The notes beneath the pieces are model-generated. The model worked only from the letters and a program-made list of their open reading frames with translations. It made no database searches and was not told the origin of the DNA. From NCBI GenBank assembly GCA_900491605.1, contig UESW01003878.1, positions 1,406,602 to 1,470,601 of the forward strand: DNA of 64,000 nt, read 5' to 3'. A program made the translations under genes and the position numbers. Below, in pieces: positions 1 through 12,100 of the stretch (position 1 is its first letter; each line of letters begins with the position of its first letter). This DNA is from Calamus simplicifolius. Taxonomy: Eukaryota > Streptophyta > Magnoliopsida > Arecales > Arecaceae.

Positions 1-592
1 TATGAAGATTCCAAGTTGGAGATGCAAGCCGCACACTTACACATAAGGGTATTGATCTTGTGAGGCACGACCTCACAACTATGCAAGGCATATATCGATC
101 ATGATATCACTGAATAACTAGTATGATAAATAAAATTTAAGCTACTACCTATCATATCCAAAATAAATTTGCAACGAAATAAATTATATCATTGATACTA
201 ATTTTGTTAACCAAAATAGTTCCTAAATCATGGCATAGATATTGCTTACTCAACTAAAGTCTCCTTCATCAGTACCGTGATGCATTTATTGACCTAAATT
301 TAAAAAATGATTACATCTTCAAGATAATCCAAACAATAATATTTAAATATATATTCTTATAAATTAAATAATAATCAATCAACATATTTTTTTAAGGATT
401 TTGTAGATTTTCAATTATCTTTTAAATTATTATATAATTTGCCTTGATGTATCCTAGCATACAATCTAACTATGCTTGAAATTATTTCATCATCCACTAA
501 TGTGTAAACACTATTGATACGACGCTGGCTAATGTTTATCTCTCTTTGCCGATGGACCGTAACTAATACTTTAAGCTTACAAGCATGAGTAT
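1..592. other. AT-rich DNA without recognised gene
   Basis: No open frame, repeat or RNA signature that I can support. Base composition is AT-rich, as in the intergenic DNA of the rest of the window. It ends where the LTR-like TG terminus at 593 begins. Confidence 0.5.
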
Positions 593-751
593 TGTTGAGG
601 GGTAAAAAATATAATCGTGTACGTGGCTAAGGCTAGCCTTGATTTTTGCTCGCTGTGCGATACCCGCCAGGGATAAGTCAGCCTTGGTAGGTTGGGGTGC
701 CTTAGCCCCTCACCATGCCAAGGATTCTCAAGGCGCGAACCACGTTTCACG

Positions 752-950
752 CCCCCATCCGAGCTTTTGCCTCTCGGTCCCAGCCGAGCTATCACCTTTC
801 GGTCCCAGCCGAGCTATCATCTCTCGGCCCCATCCGAGCTTTTGCCTCTCGGTCCCAGCCGAGCTATCATCTCTTGGCCCCATCCGAGCTTTTGTCTCTC
901 GGCCCTAGCCGAGCTGTCTCATCTCTCGGTCCTGGCCGAGCTCTCATTTC
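752..950 (+). repeat. ~24-bp tandem repeat, CTCGG-CCCAGCCGAGCT
   Basis: About eight imperfect copies of a unit containing CTCGGYCCCAGCCGAGCT, each with an internal inverted repeat (CTCGG...CCGAG). It lies in the U3-like half of the LTR at 593-1529. The overlapping open frames here are translations of the repeat, not genes. Confidence 0.8.
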
Positions 951-1262
951 TCGATTACCGTCTCTTCCGACCGACCTATCGTCTAATCGAGCTATCATAT
1001 ACCACCCCGCTTTTCTAGCTGGTTCCTCCCTATCACTCGGCCTAGCCCGAGTGATCCCCATACCTCTGCGGAATTCAGCGCGGGAAAGCTTAAATTCATA
1101 TCATATCTGAGAGTGGCCTAGGCCCCTAGGGCCTATGAAATTATTCTCCCAGCCGTTGATCCTCTAACTAACCGGATACGAATCCTACCGATCTCATAAC
1201 AAACAGATTCGGATCTCAATGACTTTTGGACCCACGACGCTCCCAAACAATCAGGGATCTTC

Positions 1263-1270
1263 TATAAATA
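1263..1270 (+). promoter_or_regulatory. TATA box of the LTR
   Basis: TATAAATA followed within about 60 bases by CT-rich leader DNA, as expected for an LTR promoter in plus orientation. Confidence 0.5.
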
Positions 1271-1528
1271 CCACAGCTTTAGACAGGTACGCGATCCTCC
1301 GTGCGCACACTTGCTCACTGGCTCTCTCTCTGCCTTTGCTTCCGTCATTAGCACTCCGCTCGGAGCCTCTGGAGGAACTCTTCGGCGAGAGCCTTCTCCT
1401 CATTTCTATTGACTGTCGATCTCCACTAACTTGAGCGTTGGAGGGTCTTCCGTAGAGGACCATACCCAACGCCTCTCGCGTGAGGACTGTCTTGCAGGTA
1501 CGAAGCGCGAGTGAGTAGTAACAAGAAC

Positions 1529-1690
1529 AATGTATGTCCTTCATTGACCATTGGGTTTGAAGTAATGTTTAGACTCCATTGAGGGTACCAATCAATGCAT
1601 ATCCTTTATTGGTCAAACGTATGAAATAATGTTTAATGCGATCGGTATCTATTTCTAATCAATATATATCTCCCATCGGCCATGGGTTTT
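1529..1690 (+). repeat. ~65-bp imperfect tandem repeat
   Basis: Copies begin at about 1529 (AATGTATGTCC), 1594 (AATGCATATCC) and 1660 (AATATATATCTCC); the last is partial. All share an ATTGACC/ATTGGTC block and an AATGTTTA block. The array follows directly on the LTR end and has no coding potential. Confidence 0.55.
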
Positions 1691-3240
1691 TGCTATAGTC
1701 AAGTTGAAACCCTAATTATCTTAAAAATTCATAAATCAATTTTGTACCATATATTGTTCACAATTCATACACATAAAATAATCATGATGATCTACCAATC
1801 ATAAATCATTAATGATAATATGTATCAATTTATAAACTTAGAATCATAATCAAATATCAAAGTTCCTAACGCATTATCTAATATTCTACAGTTCATAAAT
1901 TTATAGAATTCATAAATTATATTTTAATCAAGACTAATTAATTGATTAATAATGCATATAATCCAATAAAAGTGATTAGTCACTTACCTGATAGGTGCAA
2001 ATAACTGTAACCTCAATATACTCTAATTATTTTCTTTAGAATCTATTGCTTATTTTATAGATATGACCATTAGAAAAATCTAACTAACTATGAACTTCAT
2101 CATTAATGTAAGATTCTTTCCAAAGAAATGATGAGATTAAATCTTTGTTGATGTGGACTTACCTGCATAAAAGAGAGGTCTATTGACCTTCCATCGATCG
2201 TCTCTGATGGTATTGAGGTCTCACATCTGGATAAATAATAATTTTTTCTAAATTAAGATTAAAATTTTCAAAAGTTTTACTAATAAATTTTTTTATATCA
2301 AAAGACTTCTACTAGAATCTATTTATAAAGAGTCTTTTCTATAGCTAGCTGATTATCTATTTTTGAATGGATACTAATATTTTAAAACTAATAAATTTCT
2401 TGCTTCTAGTAAGATTCTTATTTTTTTAAAAAAAATAAAAGTGATAAATAACAAGTAAATATCTAAAAATATTTTCCTAATTCCTATTAGATTTCTAATT
2501 CAACTAGCATGTGTTTTTGAAATAAAAAAATAAAAATTTAGATAAAATTTAAGAAAAATCATCTTTAAATTATGGATCGTGGAATGATATTTTGTTAATT
2601 TTTTAAATGTCTATCAATGCTAACAAATGTTCATCAAATTATCTATATTTTTTCCATCATACCTCTATTTTAGGTGATTCACAATGCTTTGCAAAGTGAA
2701 CCCAATCTTGGACATCACAATGATAAAATGCTCAAAAATTTTAACCAAATTAATTTTGGTGAATCTTCTTTTTTAACTAATGTGCATTGGATTTGCGTAT
2801 TACAGTTTTTGAATTTCCAAAGGATTGAGCAAGTGATTCACACAATTCTACAATGTGCCATGCTCTTCCATGGGTTCCCTTAAAGGATCTTGGCTTTTGC
2901 ATATGCTAGCTTTCTCCTTTTCTATAGGAACATTGGTGATAGTGAAAGTTTCAATATGATTTCACTCTTATCTCAGAGTGCTCTAATACTGATTATCATA
3001 GACTTAAGGATTTTAACCTATAAGTAAAGCGTGTGCAACATTTAGACCATCTTTTACATAGTTGAGTATGCTCTCTCTCTCTCACTCAATCCTTCACCTA
3101 CAATTGTACAAAAGCTTAACAAGAGAGAATTGAAGGGTGGAAAAAAAAGAGTTGACATCGCAAAGTGAGCACAATACCATGGGGCACTCTCCAAGGAGTT
3201 CGTAGCTCTAGAGATTTAGTTGCAAATAAGGATTTTTATG
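1691..3240. other. AT-rich DNA without recognised gene
   Basis: Long AT-rich stretch. One small open frame at 2674-2883 has no recognisable domain and no intron or promoter support. A CT microsatellite lies at about 3068-3086. I see nothing else to annotate. Confidence 0.5.
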
Positions 3241-3380
3241 GATTTAATTTATGATCTAGAGTGACTAAGATTGTGATGCTTGTCATACATGATCACAATT
3301 GATAGTTTAGATTTAATTTATGATCTAGAGTGACTAATATTGTGATGCTTGTCATACATGATCACAATTAAAATAGTTTA
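3241..3380 (+). repeat. 70-bp tandem duplication
   Basis: Two adjacent copies (3241-3309 and 3310-3380) of a unit starting GATTTAATTTATGATCTAGAG and ending ATAGTTTA. They differ by one substitution and a few bases at the end. Non-coding. Confidence 0.85.
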
Positions 3381-5093
3381 CCAGATAGCTCCCTCAGAAA
3401 TCCAAAGGGTTTGATCGTAATGATGAAAGCCTAGAGTATTTTTTATGGAAGCAATGGTTTGAACCTATAACCAAAGAGTTCAAAGGCTAACCCCTTACCT
3501 GCGCCAATCTAATATTGGTAACAAAGATGTCAGCCCAGATTTTGATAAGATTTGAACGAGTTAGAGAGAGAGAAATAACAAATTTTTTATTTAATTAATT
3601 TTAAAAATTAATACATAATATTAATTTTACTTATGACTTTTATTTTTATGCTAGTGAGAGAATCTGTAAATGACATATGCTTGGTAGAAGATTTTAAAAC
3701 CACTAAGAAAAAATCTTTCTCTTATATCATTTTTTATTTTTAAAATATCTTATCAGCACCAAGGAAATTATTGATTAGTAAATCTCTAAGAGACTCAACT
3801 TTCCTTACAAATTTCTTGCTAAAAATTATTTAAATAATCACTCACTGATTCCCTTGTAGAATACCAAAGGATTTTCAAGGAATTTATCAAAGAAAATATA
3901 TCCCTAGCAAATCCCTTAAAGATTCCTTACTGAAACTAGATTTTGAATGTAATTTAAAAATTCTTAAAAATCTTTTTTAATTCCTTGATAATTTTCTTAA
4001 GGGCATATCCCTTGATGATGTCCTTGATGAAAGGCTGATTTGAGTAGCTCGAAAAACTATCTCTAGTGGTAGAGACATTTGAAAGATTCTAAAGCCCGTA
4101 AAGAGTTTGAGTAAATTTCTAGCTTTTCTTTTGGCGAGGTCGTGGCTTCTTGCTCTCCCATTCACAAAAGCAAGAATTTCTTTTCTACAACTTGAACCAA
4201 AGTCAAAGTCAAATCGCAAAAATATTTTTTACCATTATTTAATCAAAAATTTTAATAGTAGTTTCTCCATTAATAGGAAGATGAATATATATAACCCACT
4301 GAAAAGACCAAGGGTCCGTTTAGATTAGCAATTGACCTAGCTATTTACTAACAGATATCTCACATAACTACTAATCAACAGCCATTTAAAGGCATTCCAG
4401 TAGCTCCAAGCAGCTAATTCAAAGAGATCCTTAGTAAAAGTTTCCGATTGCCAATCTACAGATGTGACTGCTAGGAAAAGTATTATCCTTAATGCTAAGC
4501 TAACCTAATCCAATCATTGCTATACCTTGCTTGATATTATTATAAATAGTAAAGCTTTTGTTTATACGTCATTGTATAGTAGCATTTTTATTAGTAGAGA
4601 TTTTAATTAAAAAAATTATTTACTGTTTGATCGCTATATTTTTGAAGTAATATAAAACTTATTGTATCATTATATTGTAATAAATTATTATAGTATAATA
4701 AAATAATAACTTTACTTTGTTTTGACATTTGGAGGAGGGAGAAAACTGTTTTATAAAAATATATTTGATTTTTTTCGAAAGCAACTTTTAATTAGCATAC
4801 CAACTGGTGCCCATAATTTATCCACAAAAAAATGGGATATCACCGCTTTGAGATTTCTTCACAGCCACCGCAAAGAAGCACGTGTGCTTAAAAACTTTTT
4901 TTTTTTGTTATGTAAATAGGAGGGAAAATCCACCTGAATTTATTAATATGAACACTAATTACGAATATTTACAAAGTTTACAAGGAAAAGATAGATGGGT
5001 CAGGATAGCAAGATGGAACACACGGAAGAATAACGAGTCCCAGTCTTGAGGCTTAACTATCACAGAGCCCTAATATTGAGAAAGAGATTAACA
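3381..5093. other. AT-rich DNA, possible MITE-like end at ~4310
   Basis: No gene. AGGGTCCGTTTAGATTAG at about 4311 resembles the 'GGTCCGTTTGG' ends of many plant MITE or hAT-like elements, but I could not find the matching inverted end or target duplication. Small open frames here are unsupported. Confidence 0.3.
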
Positions 5094-5241
5094 TTCTTAG
5101 GAAGGTTGAGCGGGGCTTAGCGGGCTGCGCCGTTGATGACTGGGATATGCTGGTGGGAGAGACGTGGCCGCATGCTGCGAAAGCATTCGTTTGAGCAATT
5201 CATCTCTCTTTATTTGGGTGGTCACACCCTCATAAATCCTT
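5094..5241 (+). repeat. Duplicated copy of the sulfotransferase 5' flank
   Basis: This segment aligns with 62826-62975, just upstream of the sulfotransferase gene at 63131. Shared blocks include GTTGATGAYTGGGA, CATGCTGCGAAAGCATTCG (GTGCTGCG in the other copy), CTCTCTTTATTT and CACCCTCATAAATCCTT. The copy stops at 5241, exactly where a copia LTR is inserted, while the other copy continues into the gene. It suggests a second sulfotransferase copy whose continuation was displaced by insertions. I did not find that continuation in the window. Confidence 0.75.
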
Positions 5242-5524
5242 TGTTGGGATTGTTTTCAATAAAGATTATTTTTAAAAGATAAATTTAGGTAAAAAAAGTT
5301 TTATGTCAAGAAAAAAAAAATTATCTAAGGTTTCATAAGCCTTCATTTATAAAAATATTAATTTTGATTCCATGACATTTTAAACATGCCTCTCATCCAT
5401 ATGAGGCTACTACACCAAAGCATAATAAAACAAATCCAACTATGTATAGGCCCAACATATACTAAGAACAAGAAATAAAATAAAAATATAGCATTAAAAA
5501 ATTAACAACCATTACATTTTAACA
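5242..5524 (-). mobile_element. 3' LTR of an old minus-strand Ty1/copia element
   Basis: On the minus strand this 283-bp segment runs from TGTTAAAATG to CAATCCCAACA, a TG...CA LTR. It is preceded by a short polypurine tract (plus strand 5525-5533, ATCCCCTTT) and by the C-terminal RNase H region of copia pol. The plus-strand flank 5237-5241 (TCCTT) is the presumed left target duplication. The matching 5' LTR is not in the window. Confidence 0.7.
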
Positions 5525-5929
5525 ATCCCCTTTAGTGGTTGTTCTCGAATACCCACGAGATCTTTAAAGTGAATAAATTTCTTCTTGGATAGTGCCTTGG
5601 TAAAGATGTCCACCATTTGATCTTGAATCCTCACATACTTCACTTCAACTTCTTTTTCGTCTACCATATCTCTTATTAAATGGTACTTGATTTTGATGTG
5701 CTTGGTATGGCTATGATATAAAGGATTCTTTGTCATAAATGGTAGACTTATTATCACATAGTAGCGTTGTAGCTTCTTCTTGCTTCTCATCCATATCTTT
5801 AAGTATTCTTCTTTAATCTTCTAGCCTTGTAATTATTAGATACAACAAACTTCCAATAATGCTTCTGTATAATTGTGTATTGGCTTCACTACTTTAATCT
5901 TCTTTCATCAACTTCTTATTTACCACAAA
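5512..5929 (-). pseudogene. Ty1/copia pol fragment, RNase H C-terminus
   Basis: The minus-strand frame (5790 down to 5512) encodes the end of a copia RNase H. It has the KHIKIKYHLIRD block and QMVDIFTKALSK, the family's 'K-H-I-D-I-K' and 'A-D-I-F-T-K-x-L' motifs. Upstream coding continues in other frames to 5929, where the SIRE element interrupts it; the missing part resumes at 16251. It is part of one copia element broken by nesting. The DNK-SAI region of RNase H is frameshifted, so no product is expected. Confidence 0.8.
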
Positions 5930-5934
5930 AGGTG
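5930..5934 (+). repeat. Left target-site duplication AGGTG of SIRE
   Basis: AGGTG precedes the SIRE LTR here and recurs at 16246-16250 directly after the other LTR. When the element is removed, the copia reading across the site is continuous, which confirms the insertion point. Confidence 0.85.
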
Positions 5935-6125
5935 TATTAAAAATTATTGAGAAATTATTTACCAAATTATGGATTTTGATGATTAACAAAAGCTATGAGT
6001 ATTTTCATTGTGTTTCTGATAAATTTAATAAGTGTTTCAGGAATTAAGAATGATTAATTATTCAAAAGGTATATGGAAATCAGTTTTGAATTGAATTTTA
6101 ATGGATTATTAAAAAGTTCAGAAGT

Positions 6126-6490
6126 TAGAGCCGACACCCTAACAGTCTCGAGCCGACTCCAGAGCGTATCGGAACAGTTCAGGATTTTTGGTACGGTATG
6201 AAGCCGACACCCTAACAATCAGGAGCCGACTCCAACCTGAGATACAGAGAACTATTTTCTACTTCAGAAGCTGGAGCCGACACATGAATTTTTGGAGCCG
6301 ACTCTAACCTGAGTTATAGAGACTATTTTTCAGAGCAATTCTTGGAGCCAACACTTCATGATCGGAAGCCGACTCCAGACAGCGGTGAGTCGACACTTTG
6401 TAAAGTGGGAACTGACTCCACGTTGAATTACTTTTTGCTACTTTTGGAAACCCGATTTGGAGCTGACACATGAAAAGTTGGAGCTGACTT
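6126..6490 (+). repeat. GAGCCGACAC / GAGCCGACTCC repeats in SIRE U3
   Basis: Paired motifs GAGCCGACAC and GAGCCGACTCC (with variants) recur about every 30-70 bases. The same array occurs at 14897-15265 in the other LTR and again inside the element at 12452-12640. Positions upstream of the TATA box suggest U3 regulatory repeats; that role is inference. Confidence 0.75.
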
Positions 6491-6586
6491 CAACCTGTTC
6501 AAAAGTGACAGATCAGCTCCAACGGCTATATTTTCTAACATACTCTTCAACAGATCTATTTCTCACCTATTCTCGGATTAAAAATC

Positions 6587-6595
6587 TATATAAAG
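6587..6595 (+). promoter_or_regulatory. TATA box of SIRE 5' LTR
   Basis: TATATAAAG, downstream of the U3 repeats and upstream of purine-rich leader DNA. The homologous box in the 3' LTR is at 15415-15423. Confidence 0.65.
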
Positions 6596-7419
6596 GGGAT
6601 ATTCGACCGTTCGAAAAAGAGAAGAGAAAAAATGAAAAAATCGAGGAGAATATCCAGTGAAAAGAGAGAAAAATCGAAGAGAAATCTCTGAGTCCATGTC
6701 TATCATCTGAAGAGAGTTTCTAGAGAAATCCAAAGTCCTCAAAGATCAAAATCGAAGGATTTTCAAAGGAGAAAAGAAGAAGAGCAAAAACCCTATTTCT
6801 TTAACATTCTCTTCAACGAATTTTTATCAAGAATCAGAGCTGAAGCTTGGTTCATCCATTCAAAAGAGAAGAGGAAAAGAAGAAAAGCTCACATCCAGAT
6901 TGCTTCAATCAGGCTTTTCTAATCCTTGTCTATTTACATTGTTTATTTGCTTAAATAAGGAGCTTTTGAATTGTAAACTTTATTTTGAATTATTGTTTAC
7001 TAATTCAACCAGAGGGATTGAATTAGTTGAGGTAGTTTACCTTGGGACAAGCCAAGTTTAGCTTGGGTTAAGGTTTTGTGCTGGTGAACCTGTGAAAACC
7101 GGCTGGGTTCGTTGTGACCCCATGTAAAACAACAAGTTCGAGTTGTGATCTTGTAAAACAACTCAACTGTAATCAGAGGATTATAGTGCGGACCCAAGAG
7201 TTACTTGGGAGTGGACGTAGGTGTGGCTAACACCGAACCACTATAAATCTTTATGTGTTTGTCGTGCATTTGTCTCTCTCTCTTTATCATATTGTGCTTA
7301 GCTTTTATTAATTCACTTTACTTGGGCACTTTCACATCAAGCAAATTATTTTTAAAGTGTTAAATTTTTTAAAGAACCCAATTCACACCCCCTCTTGGGT
7401 TGCCATCTGGGCCAACAAT

Positions 7420-7431
7420 TGGTGTCAGAGC
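7420..7431 (+). other. SIRE primer binding site (tRNA-iMet)
   Basis: TGGTGTCAGAGC lies two bases after the LTR end. It differs by one base from the canonical plant initiator-Met PBS, TGGTATCAGAGC. Confidence 0.85.
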
Positions 7432-7478
7432 TTATGCTCATTTAAACTTGATCTAACAATCAAGAGCTAAAGATTCAA

Positions 7479-9180
7479 ATGACAGCTCAAGCTGGATCAT
7501 CTTTTTGTGAAGGTCAATCCACCAATAGGCCACCTTTGTTTAGTGGTACTAACTATTCATATTGGAAAGCAAGAACGAGGAATTTCATTCAAGCTTTAGA
7601 TTATGAATTGTGGAGTGCCATTATTAATGGACCTAGCACACCCATACACATGGTAGATGGTTCTATTGTTCCTAAGCCCAAAAGGGTTTGAAATGATAAC
7701 GATAGGAAAATGGCTCAGCTTAATGTCAAAGCCATAAATATCTTATATTGTTCTTTGGATGCAAATGAATTCAACAGAATTTCTACTTGCATTTCAGTCA
7801 AAGAAATATGGGATAGATTAGAAGTTATCCATGAGCGTACCAATCAAGTTAAGGAATCTAAAATCAATATTCTAGTGCACAAATATGAACTTTTTAGCAT
7901 GGAACAAAATGAGTCAATCACATTCATGTACACTAGATTCACTGATATTGTAAATGGTTTAAAGAGTCTTGGTAAAACTTATACTAATTCTGAATTGGTG
8001 CACAAAATTCTTAGATCTCTTTAAGAACATGGGAAGCTAAAGTAACTGCAATTCAAAAAGCCAAAGACTTAAATATTCTACCTTTGGAGGAGCTACTTGG
8101 ATCCTTAATGACCCATGAGCTAACAATGAAGCAACATCAAGAAGAAGATGTCAAGAAGAAGAAAACAATAGCTCTCAAGGCTGCAGAAAATGAGAAGAAC
8201 AGCAGTGAAGATGATGATGAAGATGATGAAACAACTCTCCTTACAAAGAAATTTAGAAAGTTTATGCAAAGAAAGGAGACCCTTCCATAAAAGGAAATCC
8301 GGAATCAAAATGGAAGAAGAAAAAGAAAAAGAAAGGGATAAAGATAAAGAAAAATAACCCTTGACATGTTATGAATGTAAGAAGTCGAAGCATTTTCGAT
8401 CTGAATGTCCTCAATTAAAGAAGGGTTACAAGAAGAAGAAGAAGGCCTATGTTGCAACATGAAGTGATAGTGAAGAATCTTCATCCGAAGAAGATCAAAA
8501 AGAAGTTGCAAACATATGCTTCATGACAAACGACGAAAATGAGGTAAATTTCGAAATCCATGATGATTTTACATTTGATGAATTAAATGATGCATTTAAT
8601 GAATTAGTTAGTGATTTCAAAATTTTGAGAATGAAAAAAAATCTTTGAAAACTGAAAATTTAAATCTTTTCAAAGAGAAAAATAAACTAATTCTTGAAGT
8701 TAAAAGTTTGAAATCTGAAAAAGAAGACATATTGAAGGAAAAAGAATCAATTTCTAATGAAAATATCAATTTGAAGAAAGAAATTGATAAATATAAGATT
8801 ATTGTTGATAAATTTACATATATCTCATAAAAACTAAATTTACTTTTAAGTAATCAAAAAGCTGTATTTGATAAAGCTGAACTAGGATATAGATCTCACA
8901 TTAAACAAAAATATGTAAACAATTTCTTTATTAAGAAACTTATCAAAAATAATGTTTCATGTTATCATTGCAACAAAAAAGGACATAAATCTTATGAATA
9001 TAATTTTAGAAAAACTAATAAGAATTTAATGCTTAAAGGAAAGAAAATATGGGTTCCAAAAGGAACAATATTTATTGCTACTAACCATGAAGGACCCAAG
9101 AAAGCTTGGGTACCTAAACAAAAGATTTGATTATCTTGCAGGAGTGTCTTGCGGCCAAATGATCAAAAAGAAAGTGGTAT
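7479..9180 (+). pseudogene. SIRE gag (decayed)
   Basis: An ATG at 7479 starts a copia gag (UBN2-like): the early PPLFSGTNYSYWKARTRNF block, then EIWDRLEVIHERTNQVKESK. A stop at 7689-7691 (position of a Trp) and further stops and frame changes after 8022 break it. A zinc knuckle of form CX2CX4HX4C (CYEC-KKSK-HFRSEC) lies near 8367-8410. A second knuckle near 8958-9000 has lost its final Cys (Tyr instead). A Lys/Glu-rich coiled-coil segment (8645-8830) lies between them. Gag would form the virus-like particle; this copy cannot make a full product. Confidence 0.85.
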
Positions 9181-12100
9181 CTTGATAGTGGCTGCTCAAG
9201 ACACATGACGGGTGACAAGGAGCAATTCATCACCTTTGAAGATAAAAGAGGAGTTGTTACTTTTGAAGACAATGGCAAAGGTCAAATTATAGGCCTTGGT
9301 AAAATTCAAATAACTCCATCCACCTTTATTGAAAATATTTTATATGTTGATGGTTTAAAGCATAATTTAATTAGCATTAGCCAACTGTGTGATAAAGGTT
9401 TCAAAGTTTCATTTGAAACTTCTATCTGTACTGTTTTAAATCCCATTGACAATAGCATTATATTTATTGAAAATAGAAATGGCAATGTATACTTAATTGA
9501 TTTAGATAACTTATCTACTAGTAACCATTGTCTAATTGCTGATAATGCTAAGGTAAATGAGATTGAATGGCTATGACATCGTAGATTATGTCATGCAAGC
9601 ACACACTTAATTTCAAAATTAATTAGAATAGATTTAGTTAAAGGACTTCCAAAGTTAGATTTTGAAAACAATAGAAATTGTGATGCATGTCAATTTGGAA
9701 AACAAACTAGAAATTCTTTCAAATCTAAAAATATTGTCTCAACTAATAGGCCACTTGAACTACTTCATATGGATCTTTTTGGACCTACTAGAACCACTAG
9801 TCTAGGAAAAAAGAAATATGGTCTTGTGATAGTAGATGATTATTCTAGATTTACTTCGGTATTGTTTTTGGCTCACAAAGATAAGATTTTTTTGATATTT
9901 TTAAAATTCTTCAAGAAAGTCATAAATGAGAAAAACACTACCATAGTGTTTCTTAGAAGTGATCATGGAACAAAATTTAAAAATTATTTATTTAAAAATT
10001 TTTGTATTGAAAATGGTATTTATCATAATTTCTCTGTACCTAAAACACCACAATAAAATGGAGTCGTAGAAAGAAAAAAAGAACATTAGAAGATATGGCC
10101 CGTACCATGCTATGTGAAAGCCAACTCCCAAAGTACTTCTAGGCGGAAGCTATAAACACAGCATGTTACATTTTAAATAGAGCTTTAATTAGACCAATCC
10201 TTAAGAAAACTCCCTATGAGTTATGACATAATAGAAAACCTAACATTAGTTATTTTCATGCATTTGGTTGTCGATGTTTTATTCATAATAACGGTAAGAA
10301 CAATCTTGGAAAGTTTGACGCAAAATCTGATGAAGGCATATTCTTAGGATATTTCATATCTAGTAAAGCCTATAGAGTATTTAACAAGAAATATTTAATT
10401 GTAGAAGAGTCAATTCATGTAGTATTTGATGAGTCTTTAGCATCAAGTTCTGAAAAGATTGATGATGAGGAAGATACAAATTTGATTGAACGAGATATTG
10501 AAAAATTGAATATAGATATATCATCAGACCATGAACTAGAAGCTAAAGATGATGACTCACCTAAGGATGATATTATTGATACTACTCGTAATGATGTAGA
10601 TATACCTAGAGATTGGAGATATGCTTATGGTCATCTTAAGGATTTAATCATAGATGATCCATCTCAAAGTGTAAGAATTAGATCATCAATGAGAAACATC
10701 AATAATCATCTTGCATTTGTGTTTCATGTAGAACCCAAATCTATTGAAGAAGCTGAAAAAGATAGTAATTAAATGTTAGCTATGCAAGAAGAATTAAATC
10801 AATTTACTAGGAATAATGTATGGTCCTTAGTTGATAGACCCAAAGGTCATTCTGTTATAGGATCTAAATGAGTATTTAGAAATAAATTAGATGAAAATGG
10901 TATAGTAATTAGAAATAAAGCTAGATTGGTTGCAAAAGGATATAATCAGGATGAAGGAATTGATTTTTATGAAACTTTTGCACCTATTGCTAGATTTGAA
11001 GCAATTAGACTATTACTTGCATTTGCATGTCATATGAACATTAATTTATTTCAAATGAATGTTAAAAGTGCATTTTTAAATGGTTTTATAAATGAGGTAG
11101 TTTTTGTAAAACAACCACCGGGTTTTGAAGATCATGAATTTCCAAATCATGTTTTCAAACTATACAAAGTACTTTATGCTTTAAAACAAACACCTAGAGC
11201 TTGGTATGATAGATTAAGTAAATTTCTAATTAAAAATTATTTTTCTAGAGGAAATGTTAATAAAACCTTATTTTTGAAAAGAAAAAATAAAGATTTATTG
11301 GTAGTACACATCTATGTAGATGATATTGTATTCGGTGCTACTAACAATCTTTTGTGTCAAGAATTTGCAAAGTTAATGCAGGGTGAATTCGAGATGAGCA
11401 TGATGGGAGAACTCAACTTCTTCCTAGGACTATAAATCAAGCAAGAAAAAGAGGGGATTTTCATCAACCAAACAAAGTACCCAAAAGAAATTCTAAAGAA
11501 GTTTGGAATGGAATTAGTTAAACCCCGTGGAACACCAATGAGTCTTTCATGCAAACTAGATAAAGATGAAGACGTTAAGCCTATTGATCAAAAATATTAT
11601 AGAGGTATGATAGGTTCTCTACTTTACTTAACAGCAAGTATACCTGATATTATGTTTGCAGTTTGTTTATGTGCACGATATCAATCTGAACCTAAAGAAT
11701 CTCACTTAATTGCAGTAAAAAGAATACTTAGATATCTAAATAGAACTAAAAATGTAGGATTATGGTATTCTAGACTCAACATTAAATTTGATTGCATATT
11801 CTGATTCTTATTATGCTAGTTGTAAACTAGATAGAAAAAGTACAAGTGGTGCATGCCAATTTTTAGGAAGTAACTTAATCTCTTGGTTTGTAAAAAGTAA
11901 AATTCGGTTGCATTATCAACTGCTGAAGCTGAATATGTTGCAGCTGGAAGTTGCTGTGCTCAAATCCTTTGGATTAAGCAACAACTTGAAGATTATAGTA
12001 TAACACTTGATAAAACACCAATTAGATGTGATAACACTAGTGCAATAAACTTAATTAAAAATCCTATACAACACTCAAGAACTAAACATATTGAAATTAG

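Larger units (their letters stand above)
593..1529 (+). mobile_element. Solo or fragmentary LTR, Tat-like Ty3/gypsy type
   Basis: The stretch begins TGTTGAGG and ends near AAGAACA, a TG...CA layout. It has a tandem-repeat-rich upstream half (about 752-950), a TATA box at 1263-1270, CT-rich leader DNA and then a segment reading ACTTGAGCGTTGGAGGGTC followed by a CTTGCAGGT stretch. The same order occurs, reversed, in the LTRs at 16566 and 63473. I saw no PBS or coding internal region next to it, so a solo LTR is likely. A 5-bp target duplication is not clean, so the ends are approximate. Confidence 0.5.
5935..7417 (+). repeat. SIRE 5' LTR
   Basis: 1483 bp, ending GAGCCAACA-like (GGGCCAACA). Its first bases have decayed from TGTTGA to TATTA. 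It matches 14704-16245 along its length, apart from a gap of about 45 bases near the TATA box that is filled in the 3' copy. U3 carries repeated GGAGCCGACAC/GGAGCCGACTCC motifs. Confidence 0.9.

Noticed and set aside
639..1110. Overlapping plus-strand frames rich in SRPHPSFCLSVPAEL
   Set aside because: Translation of the 24-bp tandem repeat in three frames.
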